Positions 1 through 5,809 of a DNA stretch of 10,168 bases are shown in pieces. Position 1 is the first letter of the stretch. Each line of letters begins with the position of its first letter. Source of the stretch: Alphaproteobacteria bacterium. GTDB taxonomy: Bacteria; Pseudomonadota; Alphaproteobacteria; Micavibrionales; CSBR16-224. The DNA lies in contig SKHU01000188.1 of the NCBI GenBank assembly GCA_007116755.1, positions 1 to 10,168 of the forward strand, in the 5' to 3' direction. Made by a program: the position numbers and the translations under genes. The notes under the pieces were generated by a model. It was not told the DNA's origin. It saw nothing but the letters and a program-made list of their open reading frames with translations, and searched no databases.

Positions 1-386
1 CGGGCGCGATATTGCGGGTTGTCGGGCTGGGCGCTGTCGCCGGCCCGTATCTGGCGGCGCTGCTGATGCAGGCTCTCGGTGCGGCGGCGCTGTTTTACGC
101 GATCAGCCTGCTGACGGCGGCTTTGCTGATCTATGTGCTGTATGCGCGCAGCATCCGCACCGCCCCTGAAAAATCCGGAGAATTTGTTCCCGCCTCCGGC
201 GCAATGGGCGGCGTTGTCAGTTTGATCGACCCGCGCCGCACCTATAAAAACGTCCGCGACAAAACCCGCGCCGCAAGAAAAAAAGCCGCGCGCGCGGTGA
301 AATCGGCAGCGGTCAAAACCGCGCGCAAAACCGTGAAACGCAAAAAGAAGAAAAACCCCGCACCGGCGGATGACAGCGGCACATAA
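1..386 (+). CDS. MFS transporter, C-terminal part (5' end outside window)
   Basis: The reading frame is open from the window edge (first full codon at base 3) to TAA at 384-386, so only the last ~127 residues are seen. It begins inside a transmembrane region: the GxxxGPYLAALLM stretch followed by a hydrophobic helix ending LLIYVLYARSIR is typical of the last two helices of a major facilitator superfamily permease. After it come a short linker with FVPAS and IDPR, a pattern I associate with the C-terminus of YcaD-like MFS proteins in alphaproteobacteria, and then about 45 residues very rich in Lys, Arg and Ala, ending in an acidic PADDSGT. That basic tail is unusual and looks like a histone-H1-type tail; it should be cytoplasmic. 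The substrate cannot be told. The gene converges on the adenine deaminase gene, with 18 bases between the stop codons. The TTG/ATG-like codons inside this fragment are not the true start. Confidence 0.8.
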   Translation, partial: GAILRVVGLGAVAGPYLAALLMQALGAAALFYAISLLTAALLIYVLYARSIRTAPEKSGEFVPASGAMGGVVSLIDPRRTYKNVRDKTRAARKKAARAVKSAAVKTARKTVKRKKKKNPAPADDSGT

Positions 387-392
387 ATTCAG

Positions 393-415
393 AAAAAAGG
401 CGGTTCAGGCCGCCT
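393..415 (-). terminator. Intrinsic terminator of the adenine deaminase gene
   Basis: On the - strand the sequence reads AGGCGG, a six-base loop CCTGAA, then CCGCCT followed directly by a run of T (A393-A398 on the + strand). This is a six-base-pair GC-rich stem with a U tract, the classic Rho-independent form. The TGA stop of the gene lies within the loop, so the hairpin's 5' arm encodes the last two residues. On the + strand the stem is followed only by GTTTCTG, so it should be a weak terminator for the MFS gene. Confidence 0.75.
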
Positions 416-1424
416 GTTTCTGCGCGAAACTGTCCAGACGGTCAAGCAGCGCGGATTTCTCCGTATCTGTCAGAAAACTTGCCGCAATGCCGTTGCGGGT
501 CAGCGTCAGCAAATGTTCGGCTGTCAGATCAAGCGCATTTGCCGCGGCAGTGAAATTTTCCGTCATATAACCGCCGAAATAGGACGGATCGTCGGAATTG
601 ACCGTCGCCTTTATACCGAGATCAAGCATTTTTTTCAGCGGATGATCGCGCATATCCTTGACAACGCAGAGTTTCAGATTGCTCAACGGGCAGACGGTCA
701 GCGCAATGCCGCTTCCGACGATGCGGCGCGTCAATGCCGCATCTTCCAGCGAACGGTTGCCGTGATCGATTCTGTCCACTTTCAAAAGATCCAGCGCTTC
801 CGTCACATATTCGGGCGGGCCTTCCTCCCCCGCATGGGCGACGATTTTAAATCCTTCTTCGCGCGCACGGGCAAACACCCGTTCAAATTTTGACGGCGGA
901 TGGCCTTTTTCCGAACTGTCCAGACCGACACCGATAATTTTGTCTTTATGCGGCAGCGCCTCGTCCAGTGTTTTGAACGCCGCCTCCTCGCTGAGATGGC
1001 GCAGGAAACACATAATCAGTTTCGAGGTCACGCCCAGCTCGTTTTCCGCATCCGCCATGGCGCGGGTAATGCCGGAAAGCGCCGCATCAAACGCCACGCC
1101 GCGCTCTGTATGCCCCTGCGGGTCGAAAAATATTTCCGTATGCATGACGTTCTGCGCCGCGATTTTTTCAAAATAGGCGCGGGTCAGGTCGTAAAAATCC
1201 TGTTCCTCCCGCAGCACATTCATGCCCTGATAATAAATATCGAGGAAATCCTGAAGATTGCTGAAATCATAGGCGCGGCGCACCTCCTCCACCGATTTGA
1301 ACGGCAGTTCCACGCCGTTGCGCTGCGCCAGCGCGAACATCAGCTCCGGCTCCAGAGAACCTTCAATATGCAGGTGTAATTCGACTTTCGGCATATTCCG
1401 GATAAATTCTTCGGTGACGCGCAT
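405..1424 (-). CDS. Adenine deaminase (adenosine deaminase superfamily, type 2)
   Basis: A complete 339-residue protein of the metal-dependent amidohydrolase superfamily, adenosine/adenine deaminase branch. The zinc and catalytic residues are all present: H17 and H19 in ELHLHIEG, H197 and E200 in VAHAGEEG, H221 in RIDHG, and D278/D279 in VNSDDP. Several signatures match the adenine deaminase subgroup (yeast Aah1 and Pseudomonas-type enzymes) rather than true adenosine deaminases: FFDPQ at 99-103, GVGLDSSE at 165-172 where adenosine deaminases have a GIDLAGDE-like sequence, and NSDDPSYFGGY. The expected reaction is adenine + H2O to hypoxanthine + NH3 in the cytoplasm, feeding purine salvage. 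The start is ATG at 1424, with AAGGAG (1433-1438, - strand) eight bases upstream. The length is normal for the family. It is transcribed alone, convergent with the MFS gene and divergent from the EamA-like gene. Substrate choice rests on motifs only. Confidence 0.9.
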   Translation of the reverse strand: MRVTEEFIRNMPKVELHLHIEGSLEPELMFALAQRNGVELPFKSVEEVRRAYDFSNLQDFLDIYYQGMNVLREEQDFYDLTRAYFEKIAAQNVMHTEIFFDPQGHTERGVAFDAALSGITRAMADAENELGVTSKLIMCFLRHLSEEAAFKTLDEALPHKDKIIGVGLDSSEKGHPPSKFERVFARAREEGFKIVAHAGEEGPPEYVTEALDLLKVDRIDHGNRSLEDAALTRRIVGSGIALTVCPLSNLKLCVVKDMRDHPLKKMLDLGIKATVNSDDPSYFGGYMTENFTAAANALDLTAEHLLTLTRNGIAASFLTDTEKSALLDRLDSFAQKQAA

Positions 1425-1524
1425 GGGGTTTTCTCCTTATAAAAATATTGTACGCATAACAATAGCGCCGTTTTTGACAAAAATCCATTCACCCCGCGCA
1501 GGATTTTGCTTTAAACTGAAATGC

Positions 1525-1530
1525 GGGAGG
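1525..1530 (+). promoter_or_regulatory. Ribosome binding site fixing the start of the EamA-like gene
   Basis: GGGAGG lies nine bases before ATG at 1540. The frame is open much further upstream (back to 1297, antisense to the deaminase gene), but only this ATG has a Shine-Dalgarno sequence and begins a hydrophobic helix at once. Confidence 0.7.
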
Positions 1531-1539
1531 AAAATAATC

Positions 1540-1914
1540 ATGCTGACCTATGCCGTAAGTTTTGTCGTCAGTCTTTTGATCGTTGCCGGACAGGGCGTGA
1601 TGAAAAAAGGGCTTTTGAAAACCGAAATCACCCAGACCGGATTCTGGCCGATGCTGGGCGAGGCAGCGGCGGCTTTTCTGCACCCGAAACCGATTATCGG
1701 CTTTTTAATGTGCGGTCTGGGCGCGATTATCTATTATCTTTCCCTGCGTTTTGTCGATATTTCCCAGCTTTTGCCGATGACGGCCGGCGGCGTTGTCATG
1801 CTGACAGCGCTGATGGGCTGGGCTTTTTTCCACGAACCGATGCCGTTTTACAAGCTGGCGGCACTGGGCTTGATCGCTGCCGGTGTTATGATCGTCGGCC
1901 ATACAAAAATCTGA
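1540..1914 (+). CDS. Small four-helix EamA/ArnE-like membrane protein
   Basis: A 124-residue inner-membrane protein with four predicted helices at about residues 2-20, 51-68, 74-97 and 102-121. The pattern GQGVMKKG at the end of helix 1, and a C-terminal half with FFHEP before the last helix, are typical of half-size drug/metabolite transporters (EamA fold), such as the ArnE/ArnF flippase subunits, which work as dimers. The membrane-embedded Glu of EmrE-type multidrug exporters is absent from helix 1 (a Gln lies at residue 18), so a proton-coupled drug exporter is unlikely. The substrate is unknown. I chose ATG at 1540 because GGGAGG (1525-1530) precedes it. The gene is divergent from the deaminase gene and may form its own transcription unit; no partner half-transporter gene is adjacent. 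Confidence 0.72.
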   Translation: MLTYAVSFVVSLLIVAGQGVMKKGLLKTEITQTGFWPMLGEAAAAFLHPKPIIGFLMCGLGAIIYYLSLRFVDISQLLPMTAGGVVMLTALMGWAFFHEPMPFYKLAALGLIAAGVMIVGHTKI

Positions 1915-1950
1915 ATGCCGTACTCCCCTGAAAAACAATAAAATTTCATA

Positions 1951-1970
1951 ATTGCTAAAATTTTAGCAAT
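1951..1970. repeat. Perfect 20-bp palindrome upstream of a promoter
   Basis: ATTGCTAAAATTTTAGCAAT is identical to its own reverse complement, with two ten-base arms and no central spacer. It ends two bases before the candidate -35 box at 1973. The AT-rich centre and lack of a T run right after it make it a poor terminator for the EamA-like gene. A dimeric regulator's operator is the better guess. Confidence 0.6.
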
Positions 1971-1972
1971 GA

Positions 1973-2002
1973 TTCACTTCATTTTAACTTCTTTTTTATA
2001 TT
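1973..2002 (+). promoter_or_regulatory. Candidate sigma70 promoter for the Gln-rich membrane protein gene
   Basis: TTCACT (1973-1978), an 18-base spacer and TATATT (1997-2002). The -35 box matches four of six consensus bases and the -10 box five of six. A start of transcription near 2009 would give a leader of about 35 bases before ATG at 2045, which also argues against the ATG at 2003. Confidence 0.45.
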
Positions 2003-2044
2003 ATGGAAGATGAGGAGATATTTGTTTTTAAGGATTTAAGAACC

Positions 2045-2335
2045 ATGACACAACAGGTACAACAACAGGTCATTATACAGCAGGCACCGAACCCGGGGCA
2101 GACGGGTGTTGATCTGGACGGTTTCAACGGGCCGGACAGACAGGTCTTTCTTTTAAAAATGCTGTTTATTTTCTCGCTGATGATCACGGCAGGCATCTGT
2201 ACATTGATTGTTTTCTGGGGGAATATTCTGGCGCTGTTTACCGCCTCGACAATCTGGACGATTGTATCGATGGGTTTTGTTGTGATTTCAATATACAACT
2301 ATGCCAACGGCGACAGCAGCAAGGATTTCGGATAA
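2045..2335 (+). CDS. Small Gln-rich two-helix membrane protein, function unknown
   Basis: A 96-residue protein I do not recognise. The N-terminal ~33 residues are soluble, with a Gln-rich start (MTQQVQQQ, then IIQQAPNPGQ) and an acidic VDLDGFNGPD segment. Two hydrophobic helices follow at about 35-58 and 61-85, separated by a WGN turn, and a short polar tail ends SSKDFG. This suggests an inner-membrane hairpin with both termini on the same side. The start at 2045 is preferred because TAAGGA (2029-2034) precedes it by 10 bases and the candidate promoter -10 box lies at 1997-2002. An in-frame ATG at 2003 has no ribosome site. It is a single-gene unit, with the palindrome and promoter before it and a strong terminator after it. 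No enzyme motif is visible. Confidence 0.7.
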   Translation: MTQQVQQQVIIQQAPNPGQTGVDLDGFNGPDRQVFLLKMLFIFSLMITAGICTLIVFWGNILALFTASTIWTIVSMGFVVISIYNYANGDSSKDFG

Positions 2336-2363
2336 CAAAACAATATCAACCATAACAAAAACA

Positions 2364-2393
2364 CTCCCGCCTTTAAGGCGGGAGATTTTTTTT
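2364..2393 (+). terminator. Strong intrinsic terminator, probably bidirectional
   Basis: CTCCCGCC (2364-2371) pairs with GGCGGGAG (2377-2384) around a TTTAA loop; the inner T-A pairs could extend the stem to ten. Eight T follow at 2386-2393. On the other strand the same stem is followed by TGTTTTTGTT, so it can also stop the convergent lipoprotein gene, whose stop codon is 26 bases away. Confidence 0.9.
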
Positions 2394-2419
2394 ATAAGAG
2401 TCGTTTGTCTCTGCCGGTT

Positions 2420-2956
2420 TTACCGCGCCGCAGGGCGGCAATTGGACAACAGAACATTGCGCTGCCCGTGCGTGGTCTGTATCACGCTGGCCGTGCAGCG
2501 GTTTTCCGCACCGTTCAGCTGCGCCGTCACTTCATAAACGCCTTTTTGCAGCTCCTGCAACGCATCGGGCAATGCGACGGGCGTAATTTTCGCCTTTGAC
2601 AGATCGCCGAATACGGCGGAGAGATCGCCGCTTCCCTTCACATCCGTGACAACGGCGTTTTTATGATGATGCGTCGTCTGGATGATATTGACCAGAACGT
2701 CAAGCGTGTCGCCGTCTTCAACAAAACGCATCGTGTATACGCCTTTTTTCAGATCCTCCAGCGCGGCATAGCGCGTGACTTCTCCGACCTGCTGCTCCGG
2801 CATGGCAGAAACCAGCGCGTTCTGCTTGGCCTCAATGCGCTGCTCGAAACGCGACATCGTGTTGTCGTTATCAAAATTCATACGGTCGCAACCGCCCGCC
2901 ATCATCGCGCCTGCTGCGAATATTCCGATCAACCCCGTTTTCATTGCCTGATTCAT
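2420..2956 (-). CDS. Probable lipoprotein with two tandem copies of one domain
   Basis: A 178-residue protein I cannot assign to a named family. A positively charged start (MNQAMKTG) and a hydrophobic stretch lead to MAGGC with Cys at 23, a plausible though not ideal lipobox (Ala rather than Leu at -3). A polar, possibly helical segment (about 25-55) follows. Residues 64-106 and 131-173 then align without gaps at an offset of 67: both hold an ALxxLxKGVY start and an IQTTH core (92-96 and 159-163), then an Asn four residues on. The second copy alone has two Cys (154, 173), which could form a disulfide in the periplasm. HHH at 96-98 is in copy one. Start: ATG at 2956 with AGGGGAG (about 2963-2969, - strand) upstream. 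A promoter lies at 2994-3023. An outer-membrane-anchored periplasmic role is inferred; no enzymatic motif is seen. Confidence 0.75.
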   Translation of the reverse strand: MNQAMKTGLIGIFAAGAMMAGGCDRMNFDNDNTMSRFEQRIEAKQNALVSAMPEQQVGEVTRYAALEDLKKGVYTMRFVEDGDTLDVLVNIIQTTHHHKNAVVTDVKGSGDLSAVFGDLSKAKITPVALPDALQELQKGVYEVTAQLNGAENRCTASVIQTTHGQRNVLLSNCRPAAR

Positions 2957-2993
2957 AAAAATACTCCCCTGTTCCGGCTTACTCTGTGGTTTT

Positions 2994-3023
2994 ATTATGA
3001 CAAAAATAGGGGTGTAAAGTCAA
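2994..3023 (-). promoter_or_regulatory. Sigma70-like promoter of the lipoprotein gene
   Basis: On the - strand, TTGACT (3023-3018), an 18-base spacer and CATAAT (2999-2994), each matching five of six consensus bases. Transcription would start near 2987, about 30 bases before the ATG. A 12-bp perfect palindrome lies just upstream of the -35 box. Confidence 0.55.
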
Positions 3024-3028
3024 GTAAA

Positions 3029-3040
3029 AAGTTATAACTT
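3029..3040. repeat. 12-bp perfect palindrome next to the lipoprotein promoter
   Basis: AAGTTATAACTT equals its reverse complement and sits five bases upstream of the -35 box of the - strand promoter. It could be an operator or activator site, but a 12-bp AT-rich palindrome can also arise by chance. Confidence 0.35.
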
Positions 3041-3068
3041 ATGTTTTAACTTTTCTGCCGCCGCCGGT

Positions 3069-3773
3069 TTAACGGGGCGGTACATCGATCAAAACCACTT
3101 CCGCATCGCTTTCGGCGCGGATTTCCGCGGCGGAATCGGTGATTTCCGCGCCGTCGCCCTTGCGCATTTTCTGCCCGTTCAAAAGAATTTCTCCCTCGGA
3201 GACCAGCAGATAGCCCTGATGCGCGAGTTTTTGCGTCACGGCCGCTCCCGCATTCAGGCGGCCGCCGTAAATATACGCATCCTGATGGATATATAATGCG
3301 CCGTTTTCCATATCTTCTTCCCGTCCCGATACCAGAAGGTGCAGATTGTCGTTGACGGGCTCTTTCGGAAAGCTGCGCTGGTCCCAGCGCGGCGCAACGC
3401 CTTTTCCGCGCGGGAAAATCCAGATTTGATAGAGATTCGTGTCCTCGTCTTCGGTATTGGCCTCGGAATGGCGGATGCCCGTACCGGCACTCATCACCTG
3501 CACATCGCCTGCGGCGGTACGGCCTTTATTGCCAAGGCTGTCTTCATGCGTGATCGCACCGTGCCGCACATAGGTGATGATCTCCATATCCTCATGCGGA
3601 TGCATGCCGAACCCGCCGCCTGCGCGGACGATATCGTCATTGATAACGCGCAAAACGCCGAAACGCACACGCTCCGGATTGCGGTATTCGGAAAAGCTGA
3701 AATGATAGCGCGCATGCAGCCAGTCATTTTGAAATTCGCCGAGCTTGTCAAACGGGTAAATCGTCACGCCCAT
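3069..3773 (-). CDS. Pirin family bicupin (YhhW-like)
   Basis: A 234-residue pirin-family protein, close in length to E. coli YhhW (about 231). The N-terminal cupin carries the metal ligands: H58 and H60 in MHPHEDME, H102 and E104 in RHSE, one position from the YhhW set. The segments LRVINDD (41-47) and GxIxHEDS (72-79) are family hallmarks. The C-terminal cupin (about 145-234) is degenerate, as usual. Relatives act on quercetin as a 2,3-dioxygenase in vitro, but their physiological substrate is mostly unknown; a cytoplasmic location is expected. Start: ATG at 3773 has AAGGA only one base away, though GAGGA lies about 12 bases upstream. A GTG at 3767, two codons later, sits seven bases from AAGGA and may be the true start. 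The gene is divergent from the malic enzyme gene and runs in the same direction as the lipoprotein gene, which has its own promoter. Confidence 0.88.
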   Translation of the reverse strand: MGVTIYPFDKLGEFQNDWLHARYHFSFSEYRNPERVRFGVLRVINDDIVRAGGGFGMHPHEDMEIITYVRHGAITHEDSLGNKGRTAAGDVQVMSAGTGIRHSEANTEDEDTNLYQIWIFPRGKGVAPRWDQRSFPKEPVNDNLHLLVSGREEDMENGALYIHQDAYIYGGRLNAGAAVTQKLAHQGYLLVSEGEILLNGQKMRKGDGAEITDSAAEIRAESDAEVVLIDVPPR

Positions 3774-3831
3774 ATCCTTATTCTTTCCTCTTTTTTTGAT
3801 TCATGTCACAATATCTTTTTGGAGACTACTT

Positions 3832-3835
3832 GAGG
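3832..3835 (+). promoter_or_regulatory. Ribosome binding site deciding the malic enzyme start
   Basis: GAGG (3832-3835) lies nine bases before ATG at 3845. The in-frame ATG at 3803 follows a run of T with no purine-rich site, so the downstream start is preferred. Confidence 0.6.
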
Positions 3836-3844
3836 CTACCACAA

Positions 3845-5461
3845 ATGAAATCGCTGTTTAACCGTTTATCCGCACCTGTGAAAAGGATTTTTTCAAAATC
3901 CCCGCAAAACACGCCTCCGCCCGATCAGACGGAAACGGTGATGGCGGCGCTGCGCGGCAAAGACAGCGATATTGAAAAACACCTGTATCTCGCCGCCTTG
4001 AAAAAACGCGATACGGCTCTGTTCTACCGGACATTCCGCAAAGATCCGGCCGCGGTGATGCCGCTGGTCTATACGCCGGTGATCGGCGCGGTTTGCGAGA
4101 AATTTTCGCATCTTTTCCCCGAGCCCGACCGCGAAGCCGTGCGCATTACACCTGCGGATAAAGGGAAAATCCGCGAAAAACTCGCCGCTCTGCCGCAAAA
4201 AGACATCCGCGCGATTGTGGTCACGGACGGGGAGCGGATTCTCGGACTCGGCGATCTCGGCGCGAACGGCACGCCGATCACAACAGGCAAGCTGGCGCTG
4301 TATACGGCGCTGGGCGGCATTGCGCCGGAGAAAACCCTGCCCGTGATGCTGGATACGGGAACGGAAAATAAAAACCTGCGGGATGATCCGCTGTATCACG
4401 GATCGCGGCGGGAACGGCTGCGCGGTGAAGAGTATACGGCGCTGACGGATGAATTCGTCACGGCGGTAAAAGAGCTTTATCCCAAAGCCGTGCTGCAATT
4501 TGAAGATTTCGCCACGGATAACGCCTATATGCTGCTGGACAGGCACAAAGACGCGCTGCCCTGTTTCAATGACGATATTCAGGGCACAGCTGCGGTCGTG
4601 CTGGCAGGGCTCTACGCAGCGGCGAAGGAAACGGGCACGGATTTCAAGGATATGCGCATTCTGTTCCTCGGCGCGGGTGCGGCGGCAACGGGCATCGGCG
4701 ATTTGCTGGTCACGGCGCTGCAACGGGAAGGGCTGTCGGAAGACGAGGCGCGCAGCCGCCTGTCTTTTGCGGACAGCAAGGGACTTGTCACAAAAAACCG
4801 CCGCGATCTGGCCGCGCATAAAAAACCCTATGCGCGGGGCGGAAAGGAAATGGATTTCCCCGAGGCGCTGGAGGATATCCGCCCGCATGTGCTGATCGGC
4901 GCAACCGGAAAAGCCGGTACATTCACAAAAGATACCATCGAAAAAATGGCGGAGATCAACGAAAAGCCGGTGATTTTCGCGCTGTCCAACCCGACCGCCA
5001 ATGCGGAGATCACCGCAAAAGACGCTTATCGGTACAGCGGCGGGCGGGCATTATTTGCGAGCGGCTCGCCTTTCGCGCCCGTTGATTTCGAAAATAAAAA
5101 ACTGCGCCCGGGGCAGGCAAACAACGCTTTCATTTTCCCGGGTCTGGGGTTGGGCGTGATTGCCTCCGAGGCAAAAAAAGTCACCGACGATATGTTTCTG
5201 GCCGCAGCGAAAACCCTTGCGGATGCGGTCACAAAGGCGGATCTGGCCGAAAGCGCGATTTATCCGCCGCAGGAGAAAATGCACGACATATCGCGGCAGA
5301 TTGCCAAAGCCGTGATCAAAACCGCACAAAATCAAAATCTCGCACGCGCGCCGCTGCCGCGCAATATAGATAAATATCTCGATGCCGTAGCCTATGATCC
5401 GTTCCGTCCGCCGGAAAAAACCGGAACGGTGAAAAAGCTGTTGCGTCGCCTGAAACGCTAA
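3845..5461 (+). CDS. Malic enzyme (malate dehydrogenase, decarboxylating, NAD(P)-dependent)
   Basis: Oxidative decarboxylation of malate to pyruvate and CO2 with reduction of NAD(P)+, in the cytoplasm. From ATG at 3845 the protein has 538 residues. In this numbering the catalytic Tyr is Y76 in VYTPVIG and the catalytic Lys is K149 in TTGKLALY. The divalent-metal site has E220/D221 in FEDF and D243/D244 in FNDDIQGT. The nucleotide-binding domain has GAGAAATG (276-283), SNPT (381-384), and NNAFIFPGLGLG from 426. This is the large eukaryotic/SfcA-like form, not the short MaeB-like one. Its N-terminus is short: the GLRGLLPP-type segment that normally precedes the LYL..L helix is missing, replaced by about 45 basic, Pro-rich residues. 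DSKGLV at 310-315 resembles NADP-using animal/plant enzymes more than NAD-using ones, a weak hint at NADP+. It begins a run with the two membrane genes downstream (16-base gap). The ATG at 3803 would add 14 residues. Confidence 0.9.
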   Translation: MKSLFNRLSAPVKRIFSKSPQNTPPPDQTETVMAALRGKDSDIEKHLYLAALKKRDTALFYRTFRKDPAAVMPLVYTPVIGAVCEKFSHLFPEPDREAVRITPADKGKIREKLAALPQKDIRAIVVTDGERILGLGDLGANGTPITTGKLALYTALGGIAPEKTLPVMLDTGTENKNLRDDPLYHGSRRERLRGEEYTALTDEFVTAVKELYPKAVLQFEDFATDNAYMLLDRHKDALPCFNDDIQGTAAVVLAGLYAAAKETGTDFKDMRILFLGAGAAATGIGDLLVTALQREGLSEDEARSRLSFADSKGLVTKNRRDLAAHKKPYARGGKEMDFPEALEDIRPHVLIGATGKAGTFTKDTIEKMAEINEKPVIFALSNPTANAEITAKDAYRYSGGRALFASGSPFAPVDFENKKLRPGQANNAFIFPGLGLGVIASEAKKVTDDMFLAAAKTLADAVTKADLAESAIYPPQEKMHDISRQIAKAVIKTAQNQNLARAPLPRNIDKYLDAVAYDPFRPPEKTGTVKKLLRRLKR

Positions 5462-5477
5462 CAAGGTCAAGGACGAA

Positions 5478-5807
5478 ATGGAAGAATATCTGAGCCGGTT
5501 TATTTTATGGGACGGTACGATGAAAAACATCATCGTTGCGCTGTTATCGGTAACAGCGGCATTCGGCGCGTGGCGGCTGGCCGTAAAACTTTTTCCGAAA
5601 ATACAACCCCTGCACAAAGACGGCCGCCCTGTCTATATGCCCTTTGCGCGGGTGCTTGTTATGGTTCCGGCTTTCGCAGCGGTGTTTTTCTTCCTTTCCG
5701 CCCCGCAGAGTAAAGGCGAAACGGACATACAGGGGGAGGCAGTCGTCGCGCCGGAGGCGGAAAAAGCCGGTTATGCGCAAGAGCCGGACGGAAAGGACAA
5801 GCACTGA
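5478..5807 (+). CDS. Small two-helix membrane protein, paralogue of the next gene's N-terminus
   Basis: A 109-residue protein of no family I recognise. It has helices at about 16-37 and 56-74 joined by a basic loop (LFPKIQPLHKDGR), then an acidic, Glu/Ala-rich tail (about 76-109) without further helices. The first 40 residues align without gaps with the next protein, sharing FI.W at 8-11, K16, IxALL at 19-23, F29, W32 and LFP at 38-40 (16 of 40 identical by eye). The KxG and P-AR signals in and after the loop also match. It is therefore one of a duplicated pair. Start ATG 5478 has AAGGA at 5469-5473. It lies 16 bases after malic enzyme and ends two bases before the next start, so the three genes are probably co-transcribed and the pair translationally coupled. 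Confidence 0.72.
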   Translation: MEEYLSRFILWDGTMKNIIVALLSVTAAFGAWRLAVKLFPKIQPLHKDGRPVYMPFARVLVMVPAFAAVFFFLSAPQSKGETDIQGEAVVAPEAEKAGYAQEPDGKDKH

Positions 5808-5809
5808 CC

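Noticed and set aside
513..1379. Two + strand open frames antisense to the deaminase gene
   Set aside because: No ribosome sites or family features; they mirror the deaminase codons.
1447..1452. TACAAT on the - strand as -10 box of the deaminase gene
   Set aside because: A good -10 match, but the bases at -35 spacing (AAAAAC) do not fit; too weak to call alone.
1474..1502. TTGACA at 1474-1479 as a promoter for the EamA-like gene
   Set aside because: A perfect -35 hexamer, but no acceptable -10 box lies 15-19 bases downstream.
1297..1539. Upstream extension of the EamA-like frame
   Set aside because: Overlaps the deaminase coding region antisense, lacks a ribosome site, and the extra residues are not family-like.
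2003..2044. ATG at 2003 as start of the Gln-rich membrane protein
   Set aside because: No ribosome site before it, and it overlaps the proposed -10 region; ATG 2045 has TAAGGA upstream.
3803..3844. ATG at 3803 as start of malic enzyme
   Set aside because: Preceded by a T run without a ribosome site; ATG 3845 has GAGG at the right distance.
3893..4888. 331-residue open frame antisense to the malic enzyme gene
   Set aside because: Highly basic, low-complexity product with no family features, fully overlapping a gene with all catalytic motifs; a codon-bias shadow.
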